From Moraxella caprae DSM 19149 (lineage in GTDB: Bacteria; Pseudomonadota; Gammaproteobacteria; Pseudomonadales; Moraxellaceae): a stretch of DNA of 46,215 bases. Below, piece by piece: positions 1 to 8,856 of the stretch. Location of the stretch: the NCBI RefSeq assembly GCF_000426885.1, contig NZ_KE384585.1:2270-48484 (forward strand), written 5' to 3'. Made by a program: the position numbers and the translations under genes. The notes below the pieces were generated by a model. It was given only the letters and a program-made list of their open reading frames with translations, ran no database searches and was not told the origin of the DNA. How positions within the stretch are numbered: position 1 is the stretch's first letter; each line of letters starts with the position of its first letter.

Positions 1-3000
1 AAGGTGGTTTGGTCGCCAATGGTGGTCAAATCACCCTCAATGTTGGTGTCTTTTAAGTTTGAAGTGCCGTTGACTGTTTGATCACCCACCACAGTTTGTG
101 AGCCACCCACCAAAGAGTTGCCTGCTGTGGATGAATTGCCCAGCGTGGTGCTGTCGCCAACAGTTAGGCTGCTGCCTAACGTGGTGCTGTCGCCGCCGAT
201 GGTTGCATCGCCTGCAGTAGCAAGTGTGCCTGTTGATAGGCTGCCATCATCGCCCAAATCCACATTCTTCACCAATTCAACTGCAATGGTGCCATCATCT
301 TTTGTGCTGGTTTTGATGTTTTTAGCGGTAGTGGCGTCGCCTGTTGCACCGCCTTCAACCTTTAACACTTGATCTTTGGTGCGAGTGATTTCTCTACCAT
401 CGTCAGAAGTGTATTTCATCGCAAGGCTGTTTGCTGATTGTTCAATCGCTGTGTGAACTGCATCACCGCTGACGGCTTTGGTCTCGCCATCTGTAACGGC
501 GCCTGATCCTGTTGTTAGATCAACACCTTGGCTTGCGGTGATGGTTTCAGTTGCAGATAAAGTGCCTGTCACTGCGGTGTTGCCGCCTAGGTTGGTATCA
601 CCTGTCACATCAAGACCTTGTTCAGCAGTCACCTTGCCTTGTAGAGTTGAAGTGCCTGTTACGGTTTGGTTGCCAGTAACTTTTTGATTGCCATTGACAT
701 CCTGACCGCCGTTTACCGTTTGCTTGCCTTCAATGGTTGAAGTACCTGTTACGGTCTGTGAGCCATCCACAGTTTGTGCGCCTGTGATTGTGGTATCACC
801 ATTTAAATTGGTAGGGCCTGTCACATCAAGGCCATTTTGGGCGGTGACTTTGCCTGCTAGCGTTGATTTGCCTGTTACATTGATGGTATCAGTGGTTGTA
901 CCGCCTGTTACTCCCAAACCATTTTGAGCATTGACTTGACCTTGTAATGTAGAAGTACCAGTCACGGTTTGATCACCATTAATGGTAGATGTACCATTAA
1001 CAGTTTGATTTCCACCAATGGTTGCATCACCTGTGGTTTCTAGTGTGTCGGTATTTAAGCCATTAGTAACTCTTGCACCGCCATTTAGATTTGATTCACC
1101 TGTCACAGTTTGTGAGCCAGTCACAATTTGATCACCACCAATTGTGGCATTGCCTGCTGTTGTGAGCGTGCCTGTGCTTAGACTGCCATCTGTGCCCAAA
1201 TCCACATTCTTCACCAATTCAACAGCAATACTACCATCAGCATTTGCGGTGGTTTTGATATTTTTAACGGCTGTTACCTCACCTGCGGCTTCACCTTTGA
1301 CCGTCAAAACATCGTTTTTGGTGCGAGAGACAATTACGCCATTGTCGCCTGTGTATTGCATCGCAAGGCTGCCTGCTGATTGTTCAATCGCTGTGTGAAC
1401 TGCATCACCAGTAACGGCTTTTGTATCCCCTTGAGCAACAACACCAGATTCTCCAAGCTCAACGCCTTTTTCGGCAGTGATAACCTCGCTTGCAGTGATG
1501 GCTTCAACAGTGGTGTTACCCTTCACATCCAAACCGCCGTTTGCAGTGGTTTTTCCTGTCACAGTCAAAGAATCTTGAAGATTAGTCGCACCAGTTGCTG
1601 TCAATGTATCGGTGTTTGTACCACCTGTGACATTCAAACCACCTTGAACGGTTGCGCCGCCATTTAGATTTGATGCGCCTGTCACAGTTTGTGTGCCTGT
1701 GATGGTGGTATTCTCCAAGTTGGTTTGACCTGTCACATCCAAGCCATCACCAGCGGTGACTTTGCCTGCTAGCGTTGATTCGCCTGTTACATTGATGGTA
1801 TCAGTGGTTGTACCGCCTGTCACAGCAAGACCAGCGCCAGCGGTAACTTGACCACTTGCTGTTAAACCTTCAACGGTAGTGCCACCTTTAACATCCAAAC
1901 CATTTTGAGCATTGACTTGACCTTGTAATGTAGAAGCACCAGTCACGGTTTGCGAACCCATCACAATTTGTGCGCCATTAATGGTAGATGTACCATTGAC
2001 AGTTTGATTTCCACCAATGGTCGAATCGCCTGTTGTGGTGAGTGTATTTAAGCGTGAATCACCAGTCACCACCAATTCACCAGAGGTGGTTGTACCTGTC
2101 ACATCTAAACCAGCCCCAGCGGTGACTTTTCCTTGCAATTGCGAAGTGCCTGTTACATTGATGGTATCAGTGGTTGTACCGCCTGTCACATCAAGACCAG
2201 CGCCAGCCGTCACTTTTTCACTGGCGGTTAAACCTTCAACGGTAGTGCCACCTTTAACATCCAAACCATTTTGAGCATTGACTTGACCTTGTAATGTAGA
2301 AGTACCAGTCACGGTTTGATTTCCACCAATGGTTGCATCACCTGCGGTGGTGAGTGTATCTGTAGACACAGAATTTAAGTCAGTCAGATCTTTATTGAGT
2401 CTCACGGTGACATCGTAGCCCGATGCCTCTGTGGTGATGTTGTCTCCGCCTTTCACAGTGAAAAAGGCGTTGTCTTTATTCACTTCATTAGTGTCACCAG
2501 AATCACCTTTGACTGTAAAGCCTTGCAGCTTAGAATCGGCGGTGTCTTGCGCTGTTTGTGCTTTTCGGTTGGCTTGTTCGGCCTTTGTTTGAGCCGCAAA
2601 GGCGGCGGCGGCGGCGGCGGCGGCATCTTCTGTGGCTTTTGTGGCGCCTCTTTGCGCTGTATCAGCGGTGTTTTTGGCCACTCTGGCTTGGGTGAGTGCG
2701 TCATCGGCGGTTCTTTGAGCGGTGGTGGCTGTATTTTGAGCAGCAACGGCTTTTTTATCAGCAGCAGCAGCATCTCTCACGCCCTGATCCGCTTGTGCTT
2801 TAGCAGCAGCGGCGGCTTTTTTGTTTGCGTCTACTTGTGTTTGCGTGGCGTGTAGCTGCGAGCCATTCACCGCATCTGTACTGCTTGCGCTTACTCGTCC
2901 AGCTGCCACATTCTGAATTTGTCTTTCTTTGCCAGTAGAGCCAACGCTTAAAACGCCATCAGGCCTGCTTCCAGCGTAATTATTAAAAGTGGTTGTACCA

Positions 3001-3905
3001 ACAGTATTGCTCGCTGTGCCCTGTGCAGCTGTCGTGGTGGATCCTGCGCCTAACGCCACAGAATTTGAAGTTGAAGCCGTTGAGCCTGCGCCCAGCGCCA
3101 AAGATCCTTCCGCTGCTGCCAGAACACGCGCTTTTGAACCCAAAGCCACACCTTTGTTGGCTGCTACATAAGAATTGTTTTGATCATCATAGCTTGCACC
3201 TGATTGAGACGAACCAATCACCACTGAATCTGTTGCGTTATTTCTGGTTTGTGCCGAGCTACCAATCACAATGTTTTGGTTTCCCTTTGTGCCTGCAGCC
3301 ACGCCAAGCACCACAGAACCTTCGCCTAGTGCCGCAGATTGTCGCCCGATACTGATAGCGTTTTGACCTGTGGCATAAGCCGCTGCACCCAATGTAATGC
3401 CGTGATTGTCAGCCTGTGCACCAGGACCGATAGCAATCGCACCAAGTTGTTTTGCGCTGGCTGCATCACCAATGGCAGTCGCCGCATTCAGCACATTAGC
3501 AGAAGCACCGATAGCAACCCCAGAGCTCGACAAATTTTTACCGTTTGATGAAACAACGTTGCCACTTTTGGGAAGCGGATTGCTTGGGTTTTGATAATGA
3601 AAATGCGTGTTCACAGCGCCGCTGGCATTAGCACCATCACCAATCACCACAGCGCCTTCTAAGGTGGATGTTGCTTGCTTGCCGCCCTTAGCATTGACGA
3701 TTGTTGACTGGGCCGCCACAGCCGACATGCTCCAAACACAAGATGCCAATACAGACAAAGCAAATACTTTTGTTGGCATCAAAAAGCCAGATGCTGTACT
3801 GGCATTTGTTTTGCTTGAGGCGGTAGTGTGTGATTTTGCAAATTCTGCCACAGCCACAAAAGTGCCGGTTGCTTTGTTGAAAATCACCTTATAAATATGG
3901 TTCAT
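1..3905 (-). CDS. Trimeric autotransporter adhesin (YadA/UspA-like), N-terminal 1301 codons; 3' end lies beyond the left edge
   Basis: Surface adhesin expected to trimerise in the outer membrane. The ATG at 3905-3903 follows an AGGA box about 8 nt upstream. The protein opens with an extended signal peptide ([25 protein letters not shown], the ESPR type) and a hydrophobic core ending near SAVAA, about residue 65. Next come YadA-head-type repeats ([26 protein letters not shown]), a neck ([24 protein letters not shown]), an alanine-rich coiled coil containing eight consecutive Ala codons, and a very long stalk of near-repeats such as [20 protein letters not shown] and [18 protein letters not shown] module with [17 protein letters not shown] occurs twice, 314 codons apart. 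The frame is the same at both ends, so there is no net frameshift. The C-terminal membrane anchor is not in the window, so the final class assignment rests on the N-terminal half. Confidence 0.93.
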   Translation of the reverse strand, partial: MNHIYKVIFNKATGTFVAVAEFAKSHTTASSKTNASTASGFLMPTKVFALSVLASCVWSMSAVAAQSTIVNAKGGKQATSTLEGAVVIGDGANASGAVNTHFHYQNPSNPLPKSGNVVSSNGKNLSSSGVAIGASANVLNAATAIGDAASAKQLGAIAIGPGAQADNHGITLGAAAYATGQNAISIGRQSAALGEGSVVLGVAAGTKGNQNIVIGSSAQTRNNATDSVVIGSSQSGASYDDQNNSYVAANKGVALGSKARVLAAAEGSLALGAGSTASTSNSVALGAGSTTTAAQGTASNTVGTTTFNNYAGSRPDGVLSVGSTGKERQIQNVAAGRVSASSTDAVNGSQLHATQTQVDANKKAAAAAKAQADQGVRDAAAADKKAVAAQNTATTAQRTADDALTQARVAKNTADTAQRGATKATEDAAAAAAAAFAAQTKAEQANRKAQTAQDTADSKLQGFTVKGDSGDTNEVNKDNAFFTVKGGDNITTEASGYDVTVRLNKDLTDLNSVSTDTLTTAGDATIGGNQTVTGTSTLQGQVNAQNGLDVKGGTTVEGLTASEKVTAGAGLDVTGGTTTDTINVTGTSQLQGKVTAGAGLDVTGTTTSGELVVTGDSRLNTLTTTGDSTIGGNQTVNGTSTINGAQIVMGSQTVTGASTLQGQVNAQNGLDVKGGTTVEGLTASGQVTAGAGLAVTGGTTTDTINVTGESTLAGKVTAGDGLDVTGQTNLENTTITGTQTVTGASNLNGGATVQGGLNVTGGTNTDTLTATGATNLQDSLTVTGKTTANGGLDVKGNTTVEAITASEVITAEKGVELGESGVVAQGDTKAVTGDAVHTAIEQSAGSLAMQYTGDNGVIVSRTKNDVLTVKGEAAGEVTAVKNIKTTANADGSIAVELVKNVDLGTDGSLSTGTLTTAGNATIGGDQIVTGSQTVTGESNLNGGARVTNGLNTDTLETTGDATIGGNQTVNGTSTINGDQTVTGTSTLQGQVNAQNGLGVTGGTTTDTINVTGKSTLAGKVTAQNGLDVTGPTNLNGDTTITGAQTVDGSQTVTGTSTIEGKQTVNGGQDVNGNQKVTGNQTVTGTSTLQGKVTAEQGLDVTGDTNLGGNTAVTGTLSATETITASQGVDLTTGSGAVTDGETKAVSGDAVHTAIEQSANSLAMKYTSDDGREITRTKDQVLKVEGGATGDATTAKNIKTSTKDDGTIAVELVKNVDLGDDGSLSTGTLATAGDATIGGDSTTLGSSLTVGDSTTLGNSSTAGNSLVGGSQTVVGDQTVNGTSNLKDTNIEGDLTTIGDQTT
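241..477 (-). repeat. Adhesin stalk module, copy 2 (partner near 1183-1434)
   Basis: This stretch encodes [18 protein letters not shown] followed by a [18 protein letters not shown]-type segment and [18 protein letters not shown]. It is the second copy of a module whose first copy lies near 1183-1434 ([36 protein letters not shown]). The two are offset by 942 bp, which is 314 codons, and are clearly similar at DNA level. Confidence 0.85.
1183..1434 (-). repeat. Adhesin stalk module, copy 1 (partner near 241-477)
   Basis: First copy, in protein order, of the repeated stalk module described at 241-477. It differs at many third positions and some residues, so the duplication is not recent, or the copies have diverged under selection. 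Confidence 0.85.
2601..2624. repeat. (GGC)8 trinucleotide tract inside the adhesin gene
   Basis: Eight perfect GGC units, read on the minus strand as eight GCC alanine codons in the coiled-coil segment. Unit gain or loss would change the poly-alanine length without breaking the frame. Confidence 0.9.
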
Positions 3906-3945
3906 AGACGATTCCTAAAGTTTAACAATTAGAATTTAATAATTT

Positions 3946-4077
3946 GATAGTAGTCCAAAAAGTATGCTGAAATAGGTTTTCCGTTCGCTCTAAGCCTGCC
4001 TGCGGGTAGGAAAACCGTTAGGTTTTCCCAAGCTCGCCACGAACGGTTTTTTGTAGCATACTTTTTGAACCAAAGCC
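3946..4077 (-). mobile_element. Family A non-autonomous element, copy 1
   Basis: 132 bp, ends GATAGTAGTCC and GAACCAAAGCC, with the inner inverted arms AAAAAGTATGCT / AGCATACTTTTT. It is flanked by the perfect 8-bp direct repeat AATAATTT at 3938-3945 and 4078-4085. The interior carries a REP-like hairpin built on AAAACCGTT / AACGGTTTT. The orientation is opposite to the copies at 8517, 17023 and 28276. It lies about 40 bp upstream of the adhesin start codon. Confidence 0.9.
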
Positions 4078-4205
4078 AATAATTTATATTGAAAAAACAT
4101 AAAGTTTATAAAAAATCAACAAGCCAAAGCCCCTCTCTAAACAAGCAACCAATATGCAAAATTTAGAGAAGAGGCTTTGAAAGTCATTTTTGATAATTTT
4201 TCCAA

Positions 4206-4331
4206 TAGACTTCCTGCAAAACTAGGCTTTCCGTTCGCCCCGAGCTTGTTGAGGGGTGGCGGAAAACCGTTATGGTTCGACAAGCTCACCACGAACGGTT
4301 TTCCTTATTTTTGGGTTTTGCAGGAAGTCTA
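4206..4331. mobile_element. Small inverted-repeat element with a REP-like core
   Basis: 126 bp bounded by the perfect 17-bp inverted repeat TAGACTTCCTGCAAAAC / GTTTTGCAGGAAGTCTA. Inside are CCGTTCG and CGAACGG motifs and a TTCGACAAGCTC segment, close to the core of the family A elements but with quite different ends. The outer TA at both ends would fit insertion at a TA target. No open reading frame fits inside, so it would have to be mobilised in trans. Confidence 0.75.
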
Positions 4332-4646
4332 ATATTACCATATGAGAACTTGATGTTTGTTTGTATTTGTTTTTCGCCATATTTTATTTATCAATACTGC
4401 AATCACAAATACGCAGTTACAACAAACACTTTTTTCAAATAAATCAAAAACAAGGTTTATCATAAAGGCTTGATTTTTAAAACCTATTGCTTGATCTTGT
4501 AATTTATTTAACAATTACAAAAAATAGACACAACAATTTTAATAATTATAACAAAGAAATGCAACGATTGAGAATTTGTTTTGTTGTTGATTTGTTAAAG
4601 TTTTGTTATTGATTTAAAAAAATAATCAACTTTATCAAACCAACTA

Positions 4647-4694
4647 TTTACATGTTGTCTACTTACATTTGCATGTCGTTTCTTTACATGTTGT
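4647..4694. repeat. Three operator-like 12-mers
   Basis: TTTACATGTTGT occurs at 4647 and 4683, with the variant TTTGCATGTCGT at 4668. They are spaced 21 and 15 bp apart, and two of them contain the palindrome ACATGT. Their position between two leftward genes suggests a regulator-binding cluster upstream of the adhesin, but no regulator can be named. Confidence 0.45.
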
Positions 4695-4796
4695 TTACGC
4701 GTTTTATATATTGCTGACGCATTGTTTGTTTTTTGGAAAACAATGAATGACGATATTATAAATCTTTTTAAGACTTGTTTTGTATCTTTAGTGCAA

Positions 4797-4825
4797 CAAA
4801 AAACAGCCCATGGAGAGCTGTTTTT
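4797..4825 (-). terminator. Rho-independent terminator of narK
   Basis: Read leftward, the stem AAACAGC / GCTGTTT is followed by a T-run. It lies about 20 bp beyond the narK stop codon. Confidence 0.75.
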
Positions 4826-4843
4826 GACGTCTTTATGGTGCGA

Positions 4844-6193
4844 TTAGCACGGATACTCTGCCCCTTTACGGCTATAATACCACCATGTAATCACAAGGCA
4901 AATCACATAAAAAACAATAAGCATGATAAGCGTGCTGTTCGCCCCGAACCAGCCGAACATCTTGGGAATAAAGAACCCACCATAAGCAGCGAACGCCCCT
5001 GTAAAGCCGACCACCGCCGCCGATTCTTTTCTGGCGACATTGACAAGGTCGGGCGAGTTTTTGCGTTCGTGCAGGGTGCGAAAGATGACAGGAATCATGC
5101 GAAACGTCGAGCCGTTGCCGATACCCGTGGTAATAAATAGCACCATAAAGCACGCAAAATACCCTGTAAAACTACCGCCTGTGCCATCTCTTGGCAAAAA
5201 GACAATCACGCCAACGGTCGCTGCCGCCATGACAATGAAGTTAAAAAACGTCACCCTAGCCCCGCCCATCTTGTCAGCGAGCCAACCCCCAACAGGACGA
5301 AACATCGCCCCAACCAAAGGTCCAAGAAAAGCGACTTTTAGCGGGTCAACATCGGCAAAAGACTGCTTGATAAGCATGGGAAACGCCGCCGAAAAGCCGA
5401 TGAACGAGCCAAACGTGCCAAGATATAGGATGCACATAACCCAGTTGTGATAGCGTTTGAAAATGACAGACTGGTCCTTAAAAGACGCTTTGGCGGACGA
5501 TAAGTCATTCATAAAAAACCACGCAAGTATCGCCATCAAAGCGATAAACGGCACCCATACAAAGGTAGCGTTGTGCAGATACAGGGTCTTGCCGTTATCA
5601 AGCGTCACACCCGTGCCAATGATTGACAAGCCGATGACCGCAGGCACAACAAACTGCACGGTAGAGACGCCTAAGTTGCCAAGCCCTGCATTTAGCCCCA
5701 AAGCCGTGCCTTGCTTGGATTTGGGATAAAAAAACGAGATGTTGGACATACTAGACGAGAAGTTACCCCCACCCAACCCACAAAGCAGAGCGATGATGAC
5801 AAAGACACTAAATGGCGTATTGGGGTTTTGTAGAGCAAAGCCCATCCACAGCATGGGAACAAGCAGGCTTGCCGTGGACAGAGCCGTCCACCGCCGTCCA
5901 CCAAACACAGGCACCATAAACGAATAAAAAATCCGCAAAGTCGCCCCTGATAAGGCAGGCAAGGCGGTAAGCCAAAACAGTTGATCTTTGGTAAAATTAA
6001 AGCCAGCGTCAGGCATACGCACGACCACCACCGACCAAATCACCCACACCGCAAAGCCTAGCAGTAGAGCAGGAATAGAAATCCATAGGTTGCAACTGGC
6101 GGTCTGCTTACCGCCATTTTCCCAAAACTCATCATCTTCGGGTCGCCAGTCGTGAATCACGCCCCCGCCTTTTAGTTCATTTTTTGCACTCAT
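4844..6193 (-). CDS. narK: Nitrate/nitrite transporter NarK, MFS family
   Basis: Inner-membrane transporter for nitrate uptake and/or nitrite export. The 449 aa and many hydrophobic helices match the NarK/NarU group of the major facilitator superfamily. Both nitrate-signature regions are visible: GGGNFSSSMSNISFFYPKSK in the middle, and GIGNGSTFRMIPVIF near residue 360, together with ARKESAAVVGF. The N-terminus is an unusually polar extension of about 35 residues before the first helix. No narGHJI reductase gene is adjacent in the window. It is transcribed alone, with a terminator downstream. I did not see a convincing FNR or NarL site upstream. Confidence 0.93.
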   Translation of the reverse strand: MSAKNELKGGGVIHDWRPEDDEFWENGGKQTASCNLWISIPALLLGFAVWVIWSVVVVRMPDAGFNFTKDQLFWLTALPALSGATLRIFYSFMVPVFGGRRWTALSTASLLVPMLWMGFALQNPNTPFSVFVIIALLCGLGGGNFSSSMSNISFFYPKSKQGTALGLNAGLGNLGVSTVQFVVPAVIGLSIIGTGVTLDNGKTLYLHNATFVWVPFIALMAILAWFFMNDLSSAKASFKDQSVIFKRYHNWVMCILYLGTFGSFIGFSAAFPMLIKQSFADVDPLKVAFLGPLVGAMFRPVGGWLADKMGGARVTFFNFIVMAAATVGVIVFLPRDGTGGSFTGYFACFMVLFITTGIGNGSTFRMIPVIFRTLHERKNSPDLVNVARKESAAVVGFTGAFAAYGGFFIPKMFGWFGANSTLIMLIVFYVICLVITWWYYSRKGAEYPC

Positions 6194-6416
6194 GTTGCCC
6201 CCTTAGGGAATTTTAAGATTTGGGGTTATTTTAAGGGGAATTGGGCAACTTTTCGCTTATCCTAATGATGAATAAGGCAGGGGGCGGATGCTACTTTGGG
6301 GGTAGGTTGGGACATGGGCATAAAAATGACAGCCACTTGGACTGTCTAGGGCGTATGCTGATCGTGTTAGACACACTCAAAACACCTTTATATCAGGTTT
6401 TTTACCCTATTTTCAA

Positions 6417-6470
6417 CTTATACAAGCGATTGATTTATCAAGGGCAAATTGCAATTTACTCCTGCAATCT
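6417..6470. repeat. Family C short dispersed repeat
   Basis: Contains TTGATTTATCAAGGGCAAAT and a near-palindromic CAAATTGCAATTT followed by CTCCTGCAAT. A related sequence lies, reversed, at 45768-45806, and a shorter relative at 35448-35475. Confidence 0.55.
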
Positions 6471-6491
6471 AAAAAAATAATTTTCTAATAA

Positions 6492-6520
6492 TTAGGGCGT
6501 AAATGGTAGGGACGCCCTAA
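6492..6520. repeat. Minimal hairpin of family B-like ends
   Basis: Perfect 9-bp inverted repeat TTAGGGCGT / ACGCCCTAA around an 11-nt loop, located just past the stop of the leftward mltF gene. The arms match the outer ends of the family B elements, so this may be an internally deleted copy. It could also act as a transcription terminator. Confidence 0.55.
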
Positions 6521-6548
6521 TATCACCAAATGGCATCTTTACCATCAA

Positions 6549-7847
6549 TCAAACTTGCATGGTTTTGATGCTTTCAAGATACGCACGAATGTTTGATACA
6601 TAGTGCATGCACTGTACATATCGCCCATTTTTACTGGCATTGCGAGCCAGATAACCATAAACCTCTGCCCAACTGTTACCATCTCGCCCTTTGGCATTTA
6701 GCTCACTCTGAATGCGTTTGACGGCATTAGGCCCCATGTTATAAGACGCCAGCACGAACCACAAACGCTCCGAATCTGGTACATCTGTATAGAGCTTTTC
6801 TAGCACTTCTAGGTATTTGGCACCGCCTTGGATACTTTGGACAGCATCGGTACGGTTTTTCACACCCATTGCTTTGGCGGTGTCTTGGGTTAGCATCATG
6901 AGCCCCTCAACACCTGTGCGTGAGATGGCATTAGGGTCAAGGTGCGATTCTTGATAGCTGATGACTGCCAGAACTTGCCAGTCGTGGTTATGAGCTTTTG
7001 CCCCGTTTTTAAACGCTGTTTTATACAATGGCAGACGCTGTTTTAACGCTCTTTTAAAATGCTTATCACTGTACTCATTTGCCAACAACGTTTGATCATA
7101 AAAACGTGCCGTAGAGCCTGTGATTGCCAACTCATCAGGACTGCATAAAAAGTTTTTGGCATGCTGTACCAGACTGTTATCCTTGGTATGAAACACGAGC
7201 GACGTACTGGCATTAAGACCATACCCTGAGACTTTTTTTGCTGTGTCAGCATTACACGCCAATGGCACGCTTGCCATGCCTTCGTGACTCTCGCCAAGCA
7301 GTCCATCGACATCGCCTGCCTTAAAGGCGTTTAGAGCTTCTTGCTCAGTGTCATAGACTTTAAGATTTAGGCTAACGCCAAGTCTATCGGCATAGCGGTC
7401 GGCAATGTCATGACCAAAACCATGCTGAATGTCGCCATGGTTGAACACCGTGCTGTCACCCTTAGTCGTGGCGATGACAATTTCACCCTTTTGTTTTACG
7501 CCATCTAATGCAGACATGGCAGATGATGGCGTAGAATCCATGTTTGGCGTCAAAAAACCCTTGACGGGCAAAGAAAGCAGTGACGCCGTGCCAAGACACA
7601 GCACCCATTTGGCAAGGGTTGCCACGGGTTTGTTTGGAGTATTTAGTCGTTGGGCAAATTTACCAAAAAGACTTTTTTTGGTTTGTTCGTTAAGCTCCGA
7701 TAAGCATAGGGCGGATTTTTGAATGATAAATGGCTTAAATGTTGTCGCTTTAAAATTTGGATTGGTGTTATTATTGTCTAATACTGCTGGGTTACTGGCA
7801 TAAAATGAATAATAAAATCGGTGATTATTGGTGCGAATGATTTGCAT
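6549..7847 (-). CDS. mltF: Membrane-bound lytic murein transglycosylase F-like protein
   Basis: Peptidoglycan-cleaving enzyme acting in the periplasm. The 432-aa protein has an N-terminal region of about 75 polar residues, one hydrophobic segment (VLCLGTASLLSLPV, about residue 82), and a solute-binding-protein-like domain (about 115-265) starting GEIVIATTKGDSTVF. A C-terminal SLT lysozyme-like domain carries the catalytic-type glutamate in VISYQESHLDPNAIS, followed by GLMMLT and FVLASYNMGPNAV. This order is that of MltF. The start has AGGAG 7 nt upstream, which supports the long N-terminus. The binding domain looks shorter and less regular than in E. coli MltF, so its sensing role is uncertain. 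Confidence 0.87.
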   Translation of the reverse strand: MQIIRTNNHRFYYSFYASNPAVLDNNNTNPNFKATTFKPFIIQKSALCLSELNEQTKKSLFGKFAQRLNTPNKPVATLAKWVLCLGTASLLSLPVKGFLTPNMDSTPSSAMSALDGVKQKGEIVIATTKGDSTVFNHGDIQHGFGHDIADRYADRLGVSLNLKVYDTEQEALNAFKAGDVDGLLGESHEGMASVPLACNADTAKKVSGYGLNASTSLVFHTKDNSLVQHAKNFLCSPDELAITGSTARFYDQTLLANEYSDKHFKRALKQRLPLYKTAFKNGAKAHNHDWQVLAVISYQESHLDPNAISRTGVEGLMMLTQDTAKAMGVKNRTDAVQSIQGGAKYLEVLEKLYTDVPDSERLWFVLASYNMGPNAVKRIQSELNAKGRDGNSWAEVYGYLARNASKNGRYVQCMHYVSNIRAYLESIKTMQV

Positions 7848-8516
7848 AATATTCTCCTATCTTACCGTAAACACCGCACGATTTACATCATAAATAACAC
7901 AATACAATAATATGTGGTGCGATTGCTGTGTTAGATATCCATGTCATCCATGATGGGTCTTCAAGCACTTCTAAGCCATTACGCTTAGGGTTACTTGACA
8001 TCAATAGATAAGACAGATAAATCATGATGATATCGCCATCAAGCCTGTGGCTTGGATTTATCCATGATGACAAGTTTAGCCAATCATCATAGGGAACATC
8101 ATCACGCAACAACCAAACGGTTTAACTAAAATTTGGCAGTTTCTTCGCAGTGGCTTAACCATCAATAATGCCAATATGATGATAATGACATATATGCCAT
8201 GATTAAGCGAAAAATAAATTAAGGTTAGAATAAAAACTTAGCTTTAATATAGGCGATTTGGCTAAATGGTCAATCATTACATTGTAAACTGACGATAGAC
8301 GGTATTAATCTATAGATAAATAGCATAAAGTAGCAAATATTCACAAAACCTGCGATGATTGTAAAATAATTTTTAATCAATTTATTATAAAATAAAAATT
8401 GCAATATAATTTTGTAAACTTATCAGTCATTTTTAAAAAGATATTATATATCAATAAGTTATATCAAATTTTTACCATAAAAATAACCAAAATCAATGCT
8501 TTACTTTTTATAATTT
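7848..8516. other. Gene-poor gap upstream of mltF
   Basis: About 670 bp with no convincing gene. A 74-codon leftward frame at 7888-8112 exists but lacks recognisable features. The segment 7925-8110 has a higher GC content than the rest and repeats short ATCATGATG-like words. The part from 8200 to 8516 is very AT-rich. It must contain the mltF promoter. Confidence 0.5.
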
Positions 8517-8649
8517 GGCTCTGGTTCAAAAAGTATGCTACAAAGAAAACCGTTCGTGGCGAGCTTGGGAAACCTAACGGTTTTCCGACCCGCAGGCAGG
8601 CTCAGGGCGAACGAAAAACCTAGTTCAGCATACTTTTTGGACTACTATC
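8517..8649 (+). mobile_element. Family A non-autonomous element, copy 2
   Basis: 133 bp from GGCTCTGGTTC to GGACTACTATC, with inner arms AAAAAGTATGCT / AGCATACTTTTT. It is flanked by the perfect 8-bp direct repeat TATAATTT at 8509-8516 and 8650-8657. The inner hairpin reads AAAACCGTTCGTGGCGAGC... through AACGGTTTT. Confidence 0.92.
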
Positions 8650-8693
8650 TATAATTTTAATTAAAAATTATAAAACAATTGTTCATATTTATT

Positions 8694-8715
8694 AAATGAG
8701 AATGATTTTTGATTA
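8694..8715. promoter_or_regulatory. Possible Fur-like operator
   Basis: The sequence around TGAGAATGATTTTTGATTAT resembles half of a Fur 7-1-7 box: the first half is 6 of 7 to TGATAAT, the second half is weaker. It lies about 150 bp upstream of the acyl-CoA dehydrogenase start. A weak match in AT-rich DNA. Confidence 0.2.
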
Positions 8716-8856
8716 TTATTATGTTTTTCAAGTGTTTATCAGCATCTTTATAAATGACTCATCAGTTCAAATCAGCCCTTGCCAAATGACCATTTTTTGG
8801 TTAAATTTTATCATGATTTTTCACTTTCTATGTTTAAAGGACACAAGGACATCGCC

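Larger units (their letters stand above)
3906..4796. other. Long AT-rich gap between the adhesin and narK
   Basis: No credible gene. It holds a family A element (3946-4077), a second small inverted-repeat element (4206-4331), a palindrome TTGTAATT-8 nt-AATTACAA at 4497-4520, and three related 12-mers (4647-4694). It is the 5' upstream region of the leftward adhesin gene, so its promoter must lie here. I could not choose one -10/-35 pair with confidence in such AT-rich sequence. Confidence 0.7.
6194..6548. other. Gap upstream of narK with short repeats
   Basis: No supported gene; the 79-codon open frame at 6241 has no family features. The gap contains a family C-type short repeat (6417-6470), a fragment TAGGGCGTATGC near 6345, and a minimal hairpin made of family B-like ends (6492-6520). 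The narK promoter should lie near 6200-6240 but cannot be fixed by eye. Confidence 0.5.

Noticed and set aside
118-2274. Repeated units in the adhesin gene as a possible CRISPR array
   Set aside because: The repeats are coding, degenerate and in one open frame with no regular unique spacers.
2480-2773. 97-codon minus-strand frame rich in proline and lysine
   Set aside because: It overlaps the adhesin frame in another phase and is only a by-product of its alanine codons.
2523-2855. 110-codon plus-strand frame with a glycine run, opposite the adhesin
   Set aside because: It is the complement of the GCC alanine tract and alanine-rich coiled coil; no start signal or family feature.
3946-4331. 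Neisserial Correia elements
   Set aside because: The ends do not match the Correia TATAGTGGATTAAA type, and the duplication is 8 bp (or TA) with different cores.
4775-5729. Several plus-strand frames opposite narK
   Set aside because: They lie in the complement of a clear transporter gene and lack family features.
7888-8112. 74-codon minus-strand frame upstream of mltF
   Set aside because: No recognisable domain, no convincing ribosome binding site; kept only as part of the unexplained gap.
8399-8623. 74-codon plus-strand frame
   Set aside because: Its second half is the family A element and its first half AT-rich intergenic DNA.
8779-8856. Upstream TTG as start of the acyl-CoA dehydrogenase
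   Set aside because: The ATG at 8857 has a good ribosome binding site and matches the family's N-terminus.
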